From UBA6220 sp041651335 (GTDB lineage: Bacteria > Patescibacteriota > Minisyncoccia > Minisyncoccales > Minisyncoccaceae): DNA of 64,000 nt. Both the position numbers and the translations under genes were made by a program. The stretch spans positions 1-64,000 of the forward strand of contig JBAZJL010000002.1 of the NCBI GenBank assembly GCA_041651335.1, read 5' to 3'. Shown piece after piece: positions 31,493-41,092 of this stretch; position 1 is the stretch's first letter, and the number at the start of each line of letters is the position of its first letter. The notes beneath the pieces were generated by a model. It made no database searches, was not told the origin of the DNA, and worked only from the letters and a program-made list of their open reading frames with translations.

Positions 31493-32839
31493 TTATAATT
31501 TTTTTTCATAAGGAATGATTATAAAATTATTGATTTCCGCTTTTCGAAAAAATATATTATCACTAACACAATTTCCGCTAATAAGATTTGGACTATCAAT
31601 ATCAAAAAAATTGCAATATCTTTTGTTTGATGATTCCGCAATCATCAAAACACCCGATTCTTCTGATATTTTAACAGACAAAACATCTCCCGCAGATATT
31701 CCCGAACACGCAGAGATTGGAATTTTTTGCAATTTAAATAATCCTTCAAAAGGGGCAGAACACTCACTTAGCTGGCTTGATGTTGAGCCCAGGGGAATAT
31801 AACAGTTTAGGGTGTTATAAAAAGTTATCCCTGGATTATGGTTTTGAGCCAAAAAAGAATCTGAGCTTTTGAAAATCAAAATCGATCCGCTCTCTCCAGA
31901 AAAAGACGGATCATCTTCTTCGATTACATCGCTACAATCCGGGCTGGGAAGCTGAGGATAAAAATTATAATCATAGCTGTTATTATATTTTTCCAAAGCA
32001 AAAACTATTGCATAATATTTAAAATTGTTTTCATTAAAAATTTGAATTGATTTTGTTTTATCTTTAAATCCCTCCAAACTAACAGCACTAGTTCTTAAAA
32101 ATAGGGGAGGGTTTTTACTGGCTTGATAATTAGGGGCATCGTATAAATATATTCCTGGCTGTTTTACATAAGCCCTGATTGATTTTATTGAGCTATCAAT
32201 GGTTATTTCTCCAGGCAAATCATTACTCAAATTAGATTCATCGTCATTTCGATACCCTTGAACTAAAATGGGAGTACCTTGAAAATCAGGCTCGGAAAAT
32301 CCCCAAATTTCTTTTAATCCTTTAAACCTTTTAATTACTATCACTTCGTTTGATGCTAAATTTAAATTAGGACTATCTGGCAAAGAAGAAGAATAGGTTA
32401 TTTTTTGATTTTCACTTCCAGAAAAATAGCGAGCAATACAAATATCAGATTGATTACAATCAATTTGTTCTATTTTTACATTTTTTATTTCCGTATTTAC
32501 CACATTTAAAATAAGATAAGCGCCAAATAAAATCAATAATCCAATTAAAGCATTTTGCGCTTTTGTTTTGGCTTCAAAAAATTTCTGGGGAACGCCATGC
32601 GAAAGAATCATCTCTACTCCTGCCCAAACAATCGCTCCCAAAGCAATGACTGTTGCTAGACCAGAAAGAAAAGCGAACAAATACAAAAAATATTCTGTGG
32701 CCGTGCTACTGGCAGTAATAGCTATGGTTTTATTAAAAGAAATTGGGATTGGAGGATAAATATTTTCCAAAGCACCCAAAACTATTTTAGGGTAAAAAAG
32801 AAAAACAAATAATATTATTTTGGTAATGATTTTTTTCAT
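31493..32839 (-). CDS. VirB2-like TM pair fused to a large extracytoplasmic domain (paralogue C)
   Basis: 448 aa from the ATG at 32839 (MKKIITKIILFVFLFYPKIVLG, a good signal peptide). The reading frame begins 14 codons earlier, but that start would overlap the upstream gene and add a hydrophobic extension before the basic residues. Two TM helices surround SHGVPQKFFEAKTKAQN. The outer domain repeats GLKEIWGFSEPDFQGTPILV, GIYLYDAPNYQ and SIKSIRAY. Same family as A and B, with slightly different Cys content. Function unknown beyond the presumed T4SS/pilus link. Confidence 0.75.
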   Translation of the reverse strand: MKKIITKIILFVFLFYPKIVLGALENIYPPIPISFNKTIAITASSTATEYFLYLFAFLSGLATVIALGAIVWAGVEMILSHGVPQKFFEAKTKAQNALIGLLILFGAYLILNVVNTEIKNVKIEQIDCNQSDICIARYFSGSENQKITYSSSLPDSPNLNLASNEVIVIKRFKGLKEIWGFSEPDFQGTPILVQGYRNDDESNLSNDLPGEITIDSSIKSIRAYVKQPGIYLYDAPNYQASKNPPLFLRTSAVSLEGFKDKTKSIQIFNENNFKYYAIVFALEKYNNSYDYNFYPQLPSPDCSDVIEEDDPSFSGESGSILIFKSSDSFLAQNHNPGITFYNTLNCYIPLGSTSSQLSECSAPFEGLFKLQKIPISACSGISAGDVLSVKISEESGVLMIAESSNKRYCNFFDIDSPNLISGNCVSDNIFFRKAEINNFIIIPYEKKL

Positions 32840-32846
32840 CTTTTTT

Positions 32847-35800
32847 TTATTGAGGCGCTCCAGAACAACAATAAAAATCATTTATTAAGTTATGTTCTTG
32901 AAGAATTGATTGGCAGCCATCAACTCCTTTTTTGTTTTTGTTTTCAAGACAATTTTTTCTTTCTTGGGCAGTTAAAACTCGGCTATTCAAAGGATAACAA
33001 CCCCACTGCGATTCTGATTTTGTTTCTGATAAAAATGAATTAGCTAATGGAAATTCTGGATAAATCCGATAAGCACCCAAAATTTGAGCATCAATCCCTT
33101 CTTCGCAAGTAAACAAATAAACCGTGGCTGCCGCTGGCTTGTATTGCTGGCCATAACCTTGAATACATTGATTAAAACGAGAACGAGTAATATTTAATAA
33201 ATCCAATAAAGTAAATCGATTAACATCAAGAGGAGATAAATCTATTGCATTTTGATAATTCCATAATCTTTCTCGCCATTGTTCTATTCTTTGTAAAAAT
33301 CCAGGCACATCGTCTAAACAAGCTTGGTCAGTGGTTAGCTCCTCTAATCCAACCCAAGAAGGATCTCCCACTCTTTTATATATCCTGGATTGCTGGGTTT
33401 TAATTTCATTGTATGGGCAAACATAATATGCTTGATTGTCTTTAATTTTTTCTGGCCGAATGATTGGACCGCTTAAATCAACTTTTCGGCTAATTTTAAT
33501 TGATGATTCTCCGGTTTCAAAATCAACCGAACACTCAGCATTGAATTCAGAAGAAATATTAGCCATTAAGTCATCAATATATCCTTGAAGCTCATTGGTG
33601 TTACCAACGTAAAGGCTGCAACAATTTAATCCATCATAAATTAGCTCATCTTGCCCTTCGCCAAGATCGTTGAGCCAAGTAATTTCTTTATTTAAATTAT
33701 TTTTATAATTATCTTTAATTAAATCTCTCTCTTCTTCGGTTAAATTGGTATAACCTTCTTCGCAAGAAATTACATTAGAAGTATATTTTGGGGTTATTCT
33801 AATGGTTTTTCCATTACAAGAAGCAATATTCCACCAACCGCCTAAATTTGTAACAACTTTAGCGCTTTTTATACAATCTTTGGCAATTGATTTTTCTATT
33901 AACTGATAACAATCACTATCTTCTGTAAATTCTCCATTATTCAATTGGTCTATTGTGCAACTTAATGGCTCGTTATTTATCGGATTATAACATTGGCTTG
34001 AACCAGTATTATGAGCACAAGTACAAATATATCCTGCTTCTAATAATTGTTTATCGTAACGATATTCATAATTATTTAATATTTTTTGAACATCGTTTGT
34101 AGTGCAAACTGCTCCAAAAGAACCTTCCCGCTGGCTACCATAAATTAAAGTATTGCAAACATGGGTGCCATCAAGAGCATCTAGTGTTAAATATGATAAT
34201 CCTTGTTCACAACCACAATGTTCTCCGCCGATAGTAAGCAAAGGGTTTTTTAATAAATAAGATGAAGTATAGTTATTCGCTGGATTAGATACATAACATC
34301 CCTCTTGCGAAGGCATATAATTAAATGGATTTAATACTCCGGCGGCATCAAAATCATAATTTCTAAAAGATGACCATTCTCCCGTAGGAGACCCATCTCT
34401 TACACAATAATATCTTGCTGAATCTATGGCTTGGGTTGCTCCGCAATCAAGGCATCCAAATTCACAGATAACTTGTTCTGATGTTTTACAATCAGTGCAG
34501 GGTGGCGCTCCGCAAACCTGAAACGGCTCTTCGCAGGTCGGCCCGATTTGAGGTTCGCAAATATTGGTATTATTACAACCAGAAGAACAGTTGCATTGTT
34601 CTGGTAAATAATTCGCCAATTGATCGGCTGAATCAATCACATTATTTATTTCTTCGGCTGTATTGTCTAAAATTAAATTTATTTGTTCTACATATTCAGT
34701 CATTCCATCGGCTAATTGCCCGATTGGAATACTAGAGATTGCTGTTCCTTTTTCAATTTGTTCTTGGTCGGTTTTTTCCGAATCTTTTAAGGTGCACTGA
34801 TTATTGGTGGGGGAGTTATCAATAATTCCCGCCTTAGCTGAGGCTGGATATTTATTCGGGTCAGTAGTTCCAGGATAAGACAAAATATATAAAGTATCTG
34901 GATCTCCGGCATTATATAAATCACTTTGAATAGCTGTTTTTCCTAATTTATTGTTCCAAATTCTTTTTGCAGAAAAAGGCCAGCCATCAGCATACTTGTC
35001 GCTGGTATATTTATTATTATCAATTTCCGAACTTGGAGAGGTTGTTGGCACCTGGCCTTCTCCTTGGGTTGCAAAAGATTCATAATTTTGGCCAGGCAAA
35101 AAAGCATATCCTGATTCTTTTAACTTTACCAATTCTCCCTGAATACAAACATTGTTCGCATTATATTTTTTACAAACAAAAGAATGATAAGTAGAAGGGT
35201 CATATCCAGTAATTAAAGGTTCTTTAACCACGTTTTCCGCGCTAGTTTCTTGAAGGTTTTGAAATTCGGCTAAAGACAAAATATTTTTTGTTTTATCCGC
35301 ATTAATATAATTCTTAGCAATTTGTAATTCTGCTAAGCGATTATTGAAATAAGATTTGAAACTATTAATTCTAACAAGAGCACTGCTTTCTATCGCCCCA
35401 GTAAAAGTTAAAAATTGAGCTTTATAGGTTTTGCCGTCTGGTCCTGTTTTTTCTATTATTTTTAAAGTATTGGTTTCTTCGTCAATAAAAGGGGCAATGT
35501 CTGGACTATATTCATAAATACCAGCGCATTTCAATCCTAAATCCAGTCCCTTGCCATAAATCCTAAAATTCATTTCCTGGCGAGCACAATCAATTTGTTG
35601 ACGATTAGCACAAGGATCGTGATCAATATAAACATTAGCTAAATAAAAAGGACTAGAAGGCTGATCTTGACAACCAGCGTCGTCTCCTCGAGGCCCTCCG
35701 CAACACTTACATTTCCAGTCACAATAAGTTCCATCTATTTCATAACTTCCTCCTTCTTCATCATAACAAGTAACCTTTGTATCTGTTGTTTTACATCCTT

Positions 35801-36620
35801 GTGGCCAAGTTGTTTCTGGAAATGATTTATCTGGCCACTCAACACACGGTTCGCAACTACATCCTGTTCTAATAAATTTTTTCAAAGCATTGATCGGGCC
35901 TTCGGTATTGGCAATAGCACCATTACAAATCGACTGATTTCCATTGAACCAGCTAATTTTTGCGATTGTGGCTTTTAATAAATTGTCCATGCAAATCGAT
36001 AAATCCATACCTTCAACCATATCTTGATTGTCGATTTTATCATCATTATTACGGTCAATGGTGTTTCCTTCTTCATCATATAAATAACATTTTTCTTCTG
36101 TTTTTTTGTTAAGCTGGGAATAATTAAAATACTGATTTTCTGCTGTGGAAGATGGCATTAAAATTGCTTCAATTATTGAACCTAAAGCAATCTCTTTATA
36201 AACGACGTCTTTTGATTCAACCTCTTTATTGTTAGAAAAAATTTTTTCTCCATATTCTAAAATTGGAAGATTTATTTTTGTTAAATCAGGATTCACAACC
36301 ATTAAGATAAAATAAGCGCCCAAAAGAATTGTTAGTCCTAAAAATGCTGCCTTAATTCTATCTTTGGCTTCATTTATTTTTGCCACATTTCCTTTGGATA
36401 AAAAAATGCTCATTCCTTGATAAATAATCGCGACTACAGCCACTACTCCGCCGGAATAAACCAAAAGATTAAAAAAATAAACAAGTAATCCGGTTCCTTC
36501 TTCTGGAGAAAATCCAGGAAGGGAAGGATAAGAATTTTCCAAACCATTAGCGCCAAAAACAGTCAGAGGCATCAAAAGCAATAATAAATTAATTAATCTA
36601 ATTTTTTTATTTTTATCCAT
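32847..36620 (-). CDS. Giant Cys-rich protein with N-terminal VirB2-like TM pair
   Basis: 1257 aa. Signal peptide (to ...PLTVFGANG), TM helices at about 46-72 and 90-110 around LSKGNVAKINEAKDRIKA, the same N-terminal module as paralogues A-C. The remaining 1140 residues are extracytoplasmic with many Cys in clusters (CSCEPC, CKCCGGPRGDDAGC, CNCSSGCNNTNIC). DRNNDDKIDNQD (189-200) has the Asp/Asn spacing of an EF-hand or dockerin loop. Outer-domain motifs differ from A-C. Probably the largest surface or tip component of the secretion/pilus-like machine. A transmembrane scaffold with no pilus role is an alternative. Confidence 0.7.
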   Translation of the reverse strand: MDKNKKIRLINLLLLLMPLTVFGANGLENSYPSLPGFSPEEGTGLLVYFFNLLVYSGGVVAVVAIIYQGMSIFLSKGNVAKINEAKDRIKAAFLGLTILLGAYFILMVVNPDLTKINLPILEYGEKIFSNNKEVESKDVVYKEIALGSIIEAILMPSSTAENQYFNYSQLNKKTEEKCYLYDEEGNTIDRNNDDKIDNQDMVEGMDLSICMDNLLKATIAKISWFNGNQSICNGAIANTEGPINALKKFIRTGCSCEPCVEWPDKSFPETTWPQGCKTTDTKVTCYDEEGGSYEIDGTYCDWKCKCCGGPRGDDAGCQDQPSSPFYLANVYIDHDPCANRQQIDCARQEMNFRIYGKGLDLGLKCAGIYEYSPDIAPFIDEETNTLKIIEKTGPDGKTYKAQFLTFTGAIESSALVRINSFKSYFNNRLAELQIAKNYINADKTKNILSLAEFQNLQETSAENVVKEPLITGYDPSTYHSFVCKKYNANNVCIQGELVKLKESGYAFLPGQNYESFATQGEGQVPTTSPSSEIDNNKYTSDKYADGWPFSAKRIWNNKLGKTAIQSDLYNAGDPDTLYILSYPGTTDPNKYPASAKAGIIDNSPTNNQCTLKDSEKTDQEQIEKGTAISSIPIGQLADGMTEYVEQINLILDNTAEEINNVIDSADQLANYLPEQCNCSSGCNNTNICEPQIGPTCEEPFQVCGAPPCTDCKTSEQVICEFGCLDCGATQAIDSARYYCVRDGSPTGEWSSFRNYDFDAAGVLNPFNYMPSQEGCYVSNPANNYTSSYLLKNPLLTIGGEHCGCEQGLSYLTLDALDGTHVCNTLIYGSQREGSFGAVCTTNDVQKILNNYEYRYDKQLLEAGYICTCAHNTGSSQCYNPINNEPLSCTIDQLNNGEFTEDSDCYQLIEKSIAKDCIKSAKVVTNLGGWWNIASCNGKTIRITPKYTSNVISCEEGYTNLTEEERDLIKDNYKNNLNKEITWLNDLGEGQDELIYDGLNCCSLYVGNTNELQGYIDDLMANISSEFNAECSVDFETGESSIKISRKVDLSGPIIRPEKIKDNQAYYVCPYNEIKTQQSRIYKRVGDPSWVGLEELTTDQACLDDVPGFLQRIEQWRERLWNYQNAIDLSPLDVNRFTLLDLLNITRSRFNQCIQGYGQQYKPAAATVYLFTCEEGIDAQILGAYRIYPEFPLANSFLSETKSESQWGCYPLNSRVLTAQERKNCLENKNKKGVDGCQSILQEHNLINDFYCCSGAPQ

Positions 36621-36653
36621 TTTCTTTTTTCGCTGGCAATAATTTTATTTTTA

Positions 36654-36992
36654 TTATTCTGCTTCTATTAATTCGCTTGTTTCTTGTTCAGATTTTTGAT
36701 TATCTAAAATAGTTTGAATAACAATTAGACTATAGCCAGGAAAAATTCCTCCCAAATAGGGGACTAACTCTAATGTGCCATAGCCGAGCAAACGAAATAA
36801 TACTTTTTTTACTACCATTGGATCCTTTCTTTTTATCATAATCCAAACCGTTAAAATCGGAGTAATGGCCATATCGGTTATTCCACAATCATCCAACCCA
36901 AATAAAAGCAAAAGAATGCCGATTAAATCTCCCATAATCGCCAAAGGAAGAATCATAATAACTTCTGGGCTGGCTTTCAAATTAACCTTCAT
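36654..36992 (-). CDS. Small polytopic membrane protein of the T4SS-like locus
   Basis: 112 aa with about three hydrophobic segments (VIMILPLAIMGDLIGILLLLFGL, MAITPILTVWIMI, LELVPYLGGIFPGYSLIVIQTIL) and an acidic C-terminus. First gene of the minus-strand operon that continues through the four VirB2-like fusion proteins. It starts beside a palindromic divergent promoter shared with the VirB6-like gene. Co-location suggests it belongs to the same membrane machine; I do not recognise the family. Confidence 0.7.
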   Translation of the reverse strand: MKVNLKASPEVIMILPLAIMGDLIGILLLLFGLDDCGITDMAITPILTVWIMIKRKDPMVVKKVLFRLLGYGTLELVPYLGGIFPGYSLIVIQTILDNQKSEQETSELIEAE

Positions 36993-37024
36993 GAACCTAT
37001 TTTTAATTTACCAAAAATTTAATT

Positions 37025-37047
37025 AATGTTATAATAATTATAACATT
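37025..37047. promoter_or_regulatory. Perfect 23-bp palindrome containing back-to-back -10 boxes
   Basis: AATGTTATAAT-A-ATTATAACATT is fully symmetrical about 37036. TATAAT at 37030-37035 points right to the VirB6-like gene; its mirror at 37037-37042 points left to the small membrane protein gene. A regulator on this palindrome would control both halves of the locus at once. Confidence 0.65.
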
Positions 37048-37066
37048 CACTAATACGCAAGTAAAT

Positions 37067-39019
37067 ATGAATTTTTTAAAAAAAATATCTTTTCCTAAAT
37101 CAATAATTATTTTTTTAAGTCTTCTTGTTTTCGCTGGTTTATTTTTTCCTTTTTTTACTTCCGCTATTGAGATTTTTGGTGTTGATCCTTTCGCTTTTAT
37201 ACAAGACTATAAAGACAATCTTGCCCAAGCTATTTTGGGATTCCTTTTCAGTATTTTGATGACTATTCCGCTTTTTGTTTTAAATGTTTCTCTTGATTTA
37301 CTAACCTGGGTGGCTGGTGGAAATTTTTTAGCTGTTTCTTTTACTGGATCAGAAAATATAATTGTTTCTACTGGTTGGGGATTTGTCAGAAATTTAGCTA
37401 ATGTTGTTCTTATCTTCGGCTTGGTTATAATCGCACTAAGCATAATCGTGGGCTATCAAGAAACACGAGCTAAAAAAACATTAGTTAATTTTATTTTAAT
37501 CGCTGCTTTAATAAACTTCACCCCAGTAATTTGCGGATTAATTATTGATTTGGCCCAAATGATAATGGATCTTCTTTTAAAGGGCGGAGTGCCTCCCACT
37601 TTTGTTAATCTTTTTTCCCAAAAAATATCATCTTTTAATGGCGCTGATCTTGCAACATTATTTGTTTTAACGATTTTTGCTATTTTTGCTAGTGTAATTT
37701 ATTTACTTTTTGCTTTATTATTTTTAGTAAGAATTGTAATGCTTTGGGTGCTGGTAATTTTATCTCCCATTGCTTTTGCTAGCAAAGTTTTACCAGAGTC
37801 AAAATATTTTTTAAAAATATTTCCGCGGATTTGCACTTGGGATGGCTGGTGGGATGATTTTCTCCAGTGGTGCTTTTTGGGAATTCCGGCGGCTGGGGCA
37901 ATCTTTTTATCAAATTTAGTAATGTTTCATATTGCTTCAGACTCAAGTCAAATTATTAATCCACCGTCTGGAAATGTTTTAAATGGCACGTTTGGATTGC
38001 TTTTTGCTTATCTTATTCCTTTTATTGTTTTGATTGTCGGATTTTTCACCACTCTTGATTCTGGTGGACCAATGGGAGCAAAAATAAAAGGCATGGCCAA
38101 TAAAGCGATTGGAACCACTAAGGGGGTTCTTGGCGGAGCAGCAATTGGTGCTGCCGTTGGAGCTGGTTCGGGAATGAAGAATCAATGGACAACAAGCCGA
38201 GAAGGCGGAAAAGACAGAGTTACTTCGGCTGCATATTCTGCTATAGGTGGAATGGGTGGAGGCCTTAAAGGAGGGTTAAAGGGTGGTCTTACTCAAGGAA
38301 GATCAACTGAAGGGCAAGTTAATCGCTGGAAAACTTATGTTAAAGAAAAAACTGGGATCGAAGAAGAGGGCACTTATGATGCTGAATTAAAAAAACAAGC
38401 ATCTGAAATAAATAAACAGTTGGCTGGATTAGATACCGATAGGCTCAGGGAAATTACTCAAAAAACTCCTTTAATTGATAGAGACCATAAAAAAAGAGCT
38501 CAAGCCTATCAATTGCTTGCTTCGAGAGGGGAGTTAACAGATGCTGAAGCTAGATATATAGTCCAAAACAAAGATGGGTTAGAATCGGGAGGAATGGATA
38601 TGGAAATAATTGCAACAGCAAGGCCAGATTTGGCACCCTCTTTAACTAAAAAAACAACCTGTACTGTTATTAATAATATGTCGGCTAAAAATTTCCAAGA
38701 AAAAGTTCAGCCGGAGGCTTTAAATGATTTTAATGTTGTCGCTAACGCTTCTTATAGACAAATTCAAAAAACTTTAGACGATGGATCTCCAGAGCAAGCC
38801 AATAATTTAAGGATGTGGGCCACTGATCCAGCAAAAAAACGCCAACTTCTTGATGAAATAACTCGTTTAGAGTTTAATCTTAATAATTATCGATCCGGTG
38901 GAATGCCTGGTGCTACTATGCTTACTGACCAAGAGGCGATAGATACAGAAAGACGGCTTAGTAACCTTAGCCGATCAGTAGTTACTATAAAAAATTCTAT
39001 AAGTCCAACACCTCCATAA
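37067..39019 (+). CDS. VirB6/TrbL-like polytopic T4SS channel protein
   Basis: 650 aa. An N-terminal signal-like helix and about seven TM helices fill residues 10-345 (e.g. LANVVLIFGLVIIALSIIVG; LFVLTIFAIFASVIYLLFALLFLVRIVMLW). A Trp-rich segment (CTWDGWWDDFLQWCF) lies before the last TM pair. A Gly/Ala-rich flexible stretch follows (GGAAIGAAVGAGSG, GGMGGGLKGGLKGGL), then a cytoplasmic helical C-terminus of about 270 residues. TM array, central conserved loop and glycine-rich tail together are the VirB6/TrbL plan; VirB6 forms part of the inner-membrane channel. The next gene starts 6 nt on. Confidence 0.75.
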   Translation: MNFLKKISFPKSIIIFLSLLVFAGLFFPFFTSAIEIFGVDPFAFIQDYKDNLAQAILGFLFSILMTIPLFVLNVSLDLLTWVAGGNFLAVSFTGSENIIVSTGWGFVRNLANVVLIFGLVIIALSIIVGYQETRAKKTLVNFILIAALINFTPVICGLIIDLAQMIMDLLLKGGVPPTFVNLFSQKISSFNGADLATLFVLTIFAIFASVIYLLFALLFLVRIVMLWVLVILSPIAFASKVLPESKYFLKIFPRICTWDGWWDDFLQWCFLGIPAAGAIFLSNLVMFHIASDSSQIINPPSGNVLNGTFGLLFAYLIPFIVLIVGFFTTLDSGGPMGAKIKGMANKAIGTTKGVLGGAAIGAAVGAGSGMKNQWTTSREGGKDRVTSAAYSAIGGMGGGLKGGLKGGLTQGRSTEGQVNRWKTYVKEKTGIEEEGTYDAELKKQASEINKQLAGLDTDRLREITQKTPLIDRDHKKRAQAYQLLASRGELTDAEARYIVQNKDGLESGGMDMEIIATARPDLAPSLTKKTTCTVINNMSAKNFQEKVQPEALNDFNVVANASYRQIQKTLDDGSPEQANNLRMWATDPAKKRQLLDEITRLEFNLNNYRSGGMPGATMLTDQEAIDTERRLSNLSRSVVTIKNSISPTPP

Positions 39020-39024
39020 ACTAT

Positions 39025-39444
39025 ATGAACAAAACATCTTCTGACATCTTTTCTTTAATTGATCAAATCGTGATGGATTATAATCTAGAAAGCCGAACAA
39101 AAGATCCTGAATTAGAAAAAAGATTATCTATTTCTAGTAATGCAACGAGTAAGGCGGCATTAAAAGCGTTATCCGAACAAAAAGAGCCTTTTGCTTCTTT
39201 AATTATTTATAATTTAATTGAAAATATTTTAAATAATAAAATTAGCCCATCTCAATTTAAAGATAATTTGTCTAAAAGACTAAATATGGATATTACGATA
39301 ACAAAAGAAATATCTGAAAAAATACTTAATAGTCAGGCTTTCGAAAAAGAACGAACAAAGTATTATGACGAACAGGATACCCTTGTTAATCAAAACAATA
39401 TAGTCTCTCCAAAAAAATTTGGCATAAGCCAGGAACTGCAATAA
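39025..39444 (+). CDS. Small soluble helical protein of the T4SS-like locus
   Basis: 139 aa, hydrophilic, predicted helical, no TM. Motif-like stretch NNKISPSQFKDNLSKRLNMDITITKEISEKIL resembles a segment of the protein at 41093 (ANKITQEINFSIF region), so the two may share a small domain. Coupled to the VirB6-like gene (6-nt gap). Family not recognised; possibly a cytoplasmic adaptor of the secretion complex. Confidence 0.65.
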   Translation: MNKTSSDIFSLIDQIVMDYNLESRTKDPELEKRLSISSNATSKAALKALSEQKEPFASLIIYNLIENILNNKISPSQFKDNLSKRLNMDITITKEISEKILNSQAFEKERTKYYDEQDTLVNQNNIVSPKKFGISQELQ

Positions 39445-39451
39445 AAAAAGA

Positions 39452-39475
39452 CTCTATTGATTTTAGAGCCCTATT
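39452..39475. terminator. Bidirectional terminator between convergent genes
   Basis: CTCTA (39452-39456) / TAGAG (39464-39468) hairpin with seven A upstream (seven T on the minus strand) and TATTTT downstream. Short stem, better suited to the minus-strand SPFH gene. Confidence 0.5.
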
Positions 39476-40886
39476 TTAATATATCTTTCGCTTGTTCAAC
39501 GTAAGATTTTTTTTTATTTTCCGGACTGTCGCCAGTTTGTTGTGTTCCACTATTTCCTTTGTTGGTAGGAGTTTGTCCAGAATTAGATACTGCCGGAGTG
39601 TTCATTGCTTTTAACATAGCTACAACCGTGGCTATGAGCTCCGTATTTACTCCTGTACTAGGTGAACCAGTATTTCCGCTAGTTAAAATCTGGACCAGTC
39701 CATTAGCCTCAGCTGAGACCATTTGCTCGACCAGCTTATTACAGGTCTGAATTTCAGGACCATAGGTTTTCTGAAATTCTTCAGGGTGCTCAGCCATACA
39801 TTCTTTTATCTTATCTTCAGAAAGACCAGTCCTTCCAGAGATTAAGGTCATAAAGACGCCGGCTGTTTTATTGGCTCGAGCCTGCCTTTCAGCTTCAGAG
39901 TATATAACTGTTTTTTGGGCCGCTGCTTCAGCATCAGTTATGGTGGCTTGTTTTCGAAGTTTGGCAGTAGCATTAGCTTTGATTGCCGCTTGAATTTCTT
40001 TGTCGCCACCAATAATTTCTATAACATCTATGGAAATTATTTTTACACCATAGACATCGACAAGCTCTTTGAAAACGCCGCCCGATTTCATTTCTTCAAA
40101 AATCGCAGATCCTAACGATTTTACATTTTCCAACATTTCTTGAAATGAATGAAGCTTAATATAGGCTACATACGCTCCTTGAATTTTCGGAGTCGCGACC
40201 TCGATCCATTCGGTGGTAATTTTAAATAGCGCCTTATACGGATTAACTATTTGCATCGTTACCACTGTAAATAAATCAAGCGGGGCCCGATCCTTGTCTT
40301 CAGCTTGAAGAGTTTCTATGTAAAAAGGATAGTCCATCAAGCTGGTCTGGGTTAAAAGTTCTCTCCGATCCATCGGCGATTTTTTAATAAAATCATATTT
40401 CCGCCAGGCCAAAATATGCGTATATATCTTCCCTAAAATTAAGGGCCAGATAATGTGCATTCCCCAAATACTCTCGTCTTTGTGGATTGCAATTGGATCA
40501 GTTTCATCAACAACGTCCCAATCTTTGGACATTGCTTTGCCTTTATGGTTAAAGACAATTCCTCGAAACTTATCTCCGACCACAATCACTTTGCAATATC
40601 CTTCATTAATATTGCAGGCCAGGATATCGTGTTTTGCCCAAACAAAATAAAGGACGACGAAACAGGTTATGCCTATTATTGCAATTGAAACAATGATTGC
40701 TCCTAAAAGAAAAAAGATATTAGCCATGGATATTACAATTAGAGTAAAATCCAGAATCAATGCAAATGCAATGATTACCAAACCCTTCCAAAGGGCTTTT
40801 TTTTTGTTCAGCTGGTATCTTACCAACTGTTGTTCTGCAATCTTTACTTCTTTTTCTTCTGTTTGTTTTCGATTCCAAAAAGCCAT
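39471..40886 (-). CDS. SPFH/band 7 (stomatin-like) membrane protein
   Basis: 471 aa. Two TM helices near residues 33-85 (LVIIAFALILDFTLIVISMANIFFLLGAIIVSIAIIGITCFVVLYFVW) are followed by a band 7 domain at about 150-300 (LDLFTVVTMQIVNPYKALF, VYGVKIISIDVIEIIGGDKEIQAAIKANATAKLRKQA). An Ala/Glu-rich coiled region and a Gly/Ser/Thr-rich tail come last. SPFH proteins oligomerise on membranes and organise microdomains or regulate proteases. It has its own consensus promoter and lies inside, but opposite to, the T4SS-like genes, so a link with that machine is only positional. Confidence 0.85.
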   Translation of the reverse strand: MAFWNRKQTEEKEVKIAEQQLVRYQLNKKKALWKGLVIIAFALILDFTLIVISMANIFFLLGAIIVSIAIIGITCFVVLYFVWAKHDILACNINEGYCKVIVVGDKFRGIVFNHKGKAMSKDWDVVDETDPIAIHKDESIWGMHIIWPLILGKIYTHILAWRKYDFIKKSPMDRRELLTQTSLMDYPFYIETLQAEDKDRAPLDLFTVVTMQIVNPYKALFKITTEWIEVATPKIQGAYVAYIKLHSFQEMLENVKSLGSAIFEEMKSGGVFKELVDVYGVKIISIDVIEIIGGDKEIQAAIKANATAKLRKQATITDAEAAAQKTVIYSEAERQARANKTAGVFMTLISGRTGLSEDKIKECMAEHPEEFQKTYGPEIQTCNKLVEQMVSAEANGLVQILTSGNTGSPSTGVNTELIATVVAMLKAMNTPAVSNSGQTPTNKGNSGTQQTGDSPENKKKSYVEQAKDILK

Positions 40887-40942
40887 TTTAATTACCTCTT
40901 AATTGTCAAAGTGCTCCCCAAACATAGTAGGGGGTTATTATA

Positions 40943-40971
40943 ATTATAAACTACTTAATTATCTTTGTCAA
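40943..40971 (-). promoter_or_regulatory. Consensus promoter of the SPFH gene
   Basis: Minus strand TTGACA (40966-40971), 17-nt spacer, TATAAT (40943-40948): a perfect match to the housekeeping consensus, implying strong constitutive expression. The 5' leader is about 50 nt. Confidence 0.8.
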
Positions 40972-41092
40972 TATCTATCGCTAAACAACAAAGAATTAAA
41001 TTTTAAAATAATTGTTTTAATTTTGTTTTTTTGAAAAATATCATAAAAATCAGTTGATTCTTAATCCTTGTTTGTGTTAAAATAATCAATAT

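Noticed and set aside
32840..32881. Longer start for VirB2-like paralogue C
   Set aside because: It would overlap the upstream gene by 35 nt and put MIFIVVLERLN ahead of a complete signal peptide; the ATG at 32839 fits better.
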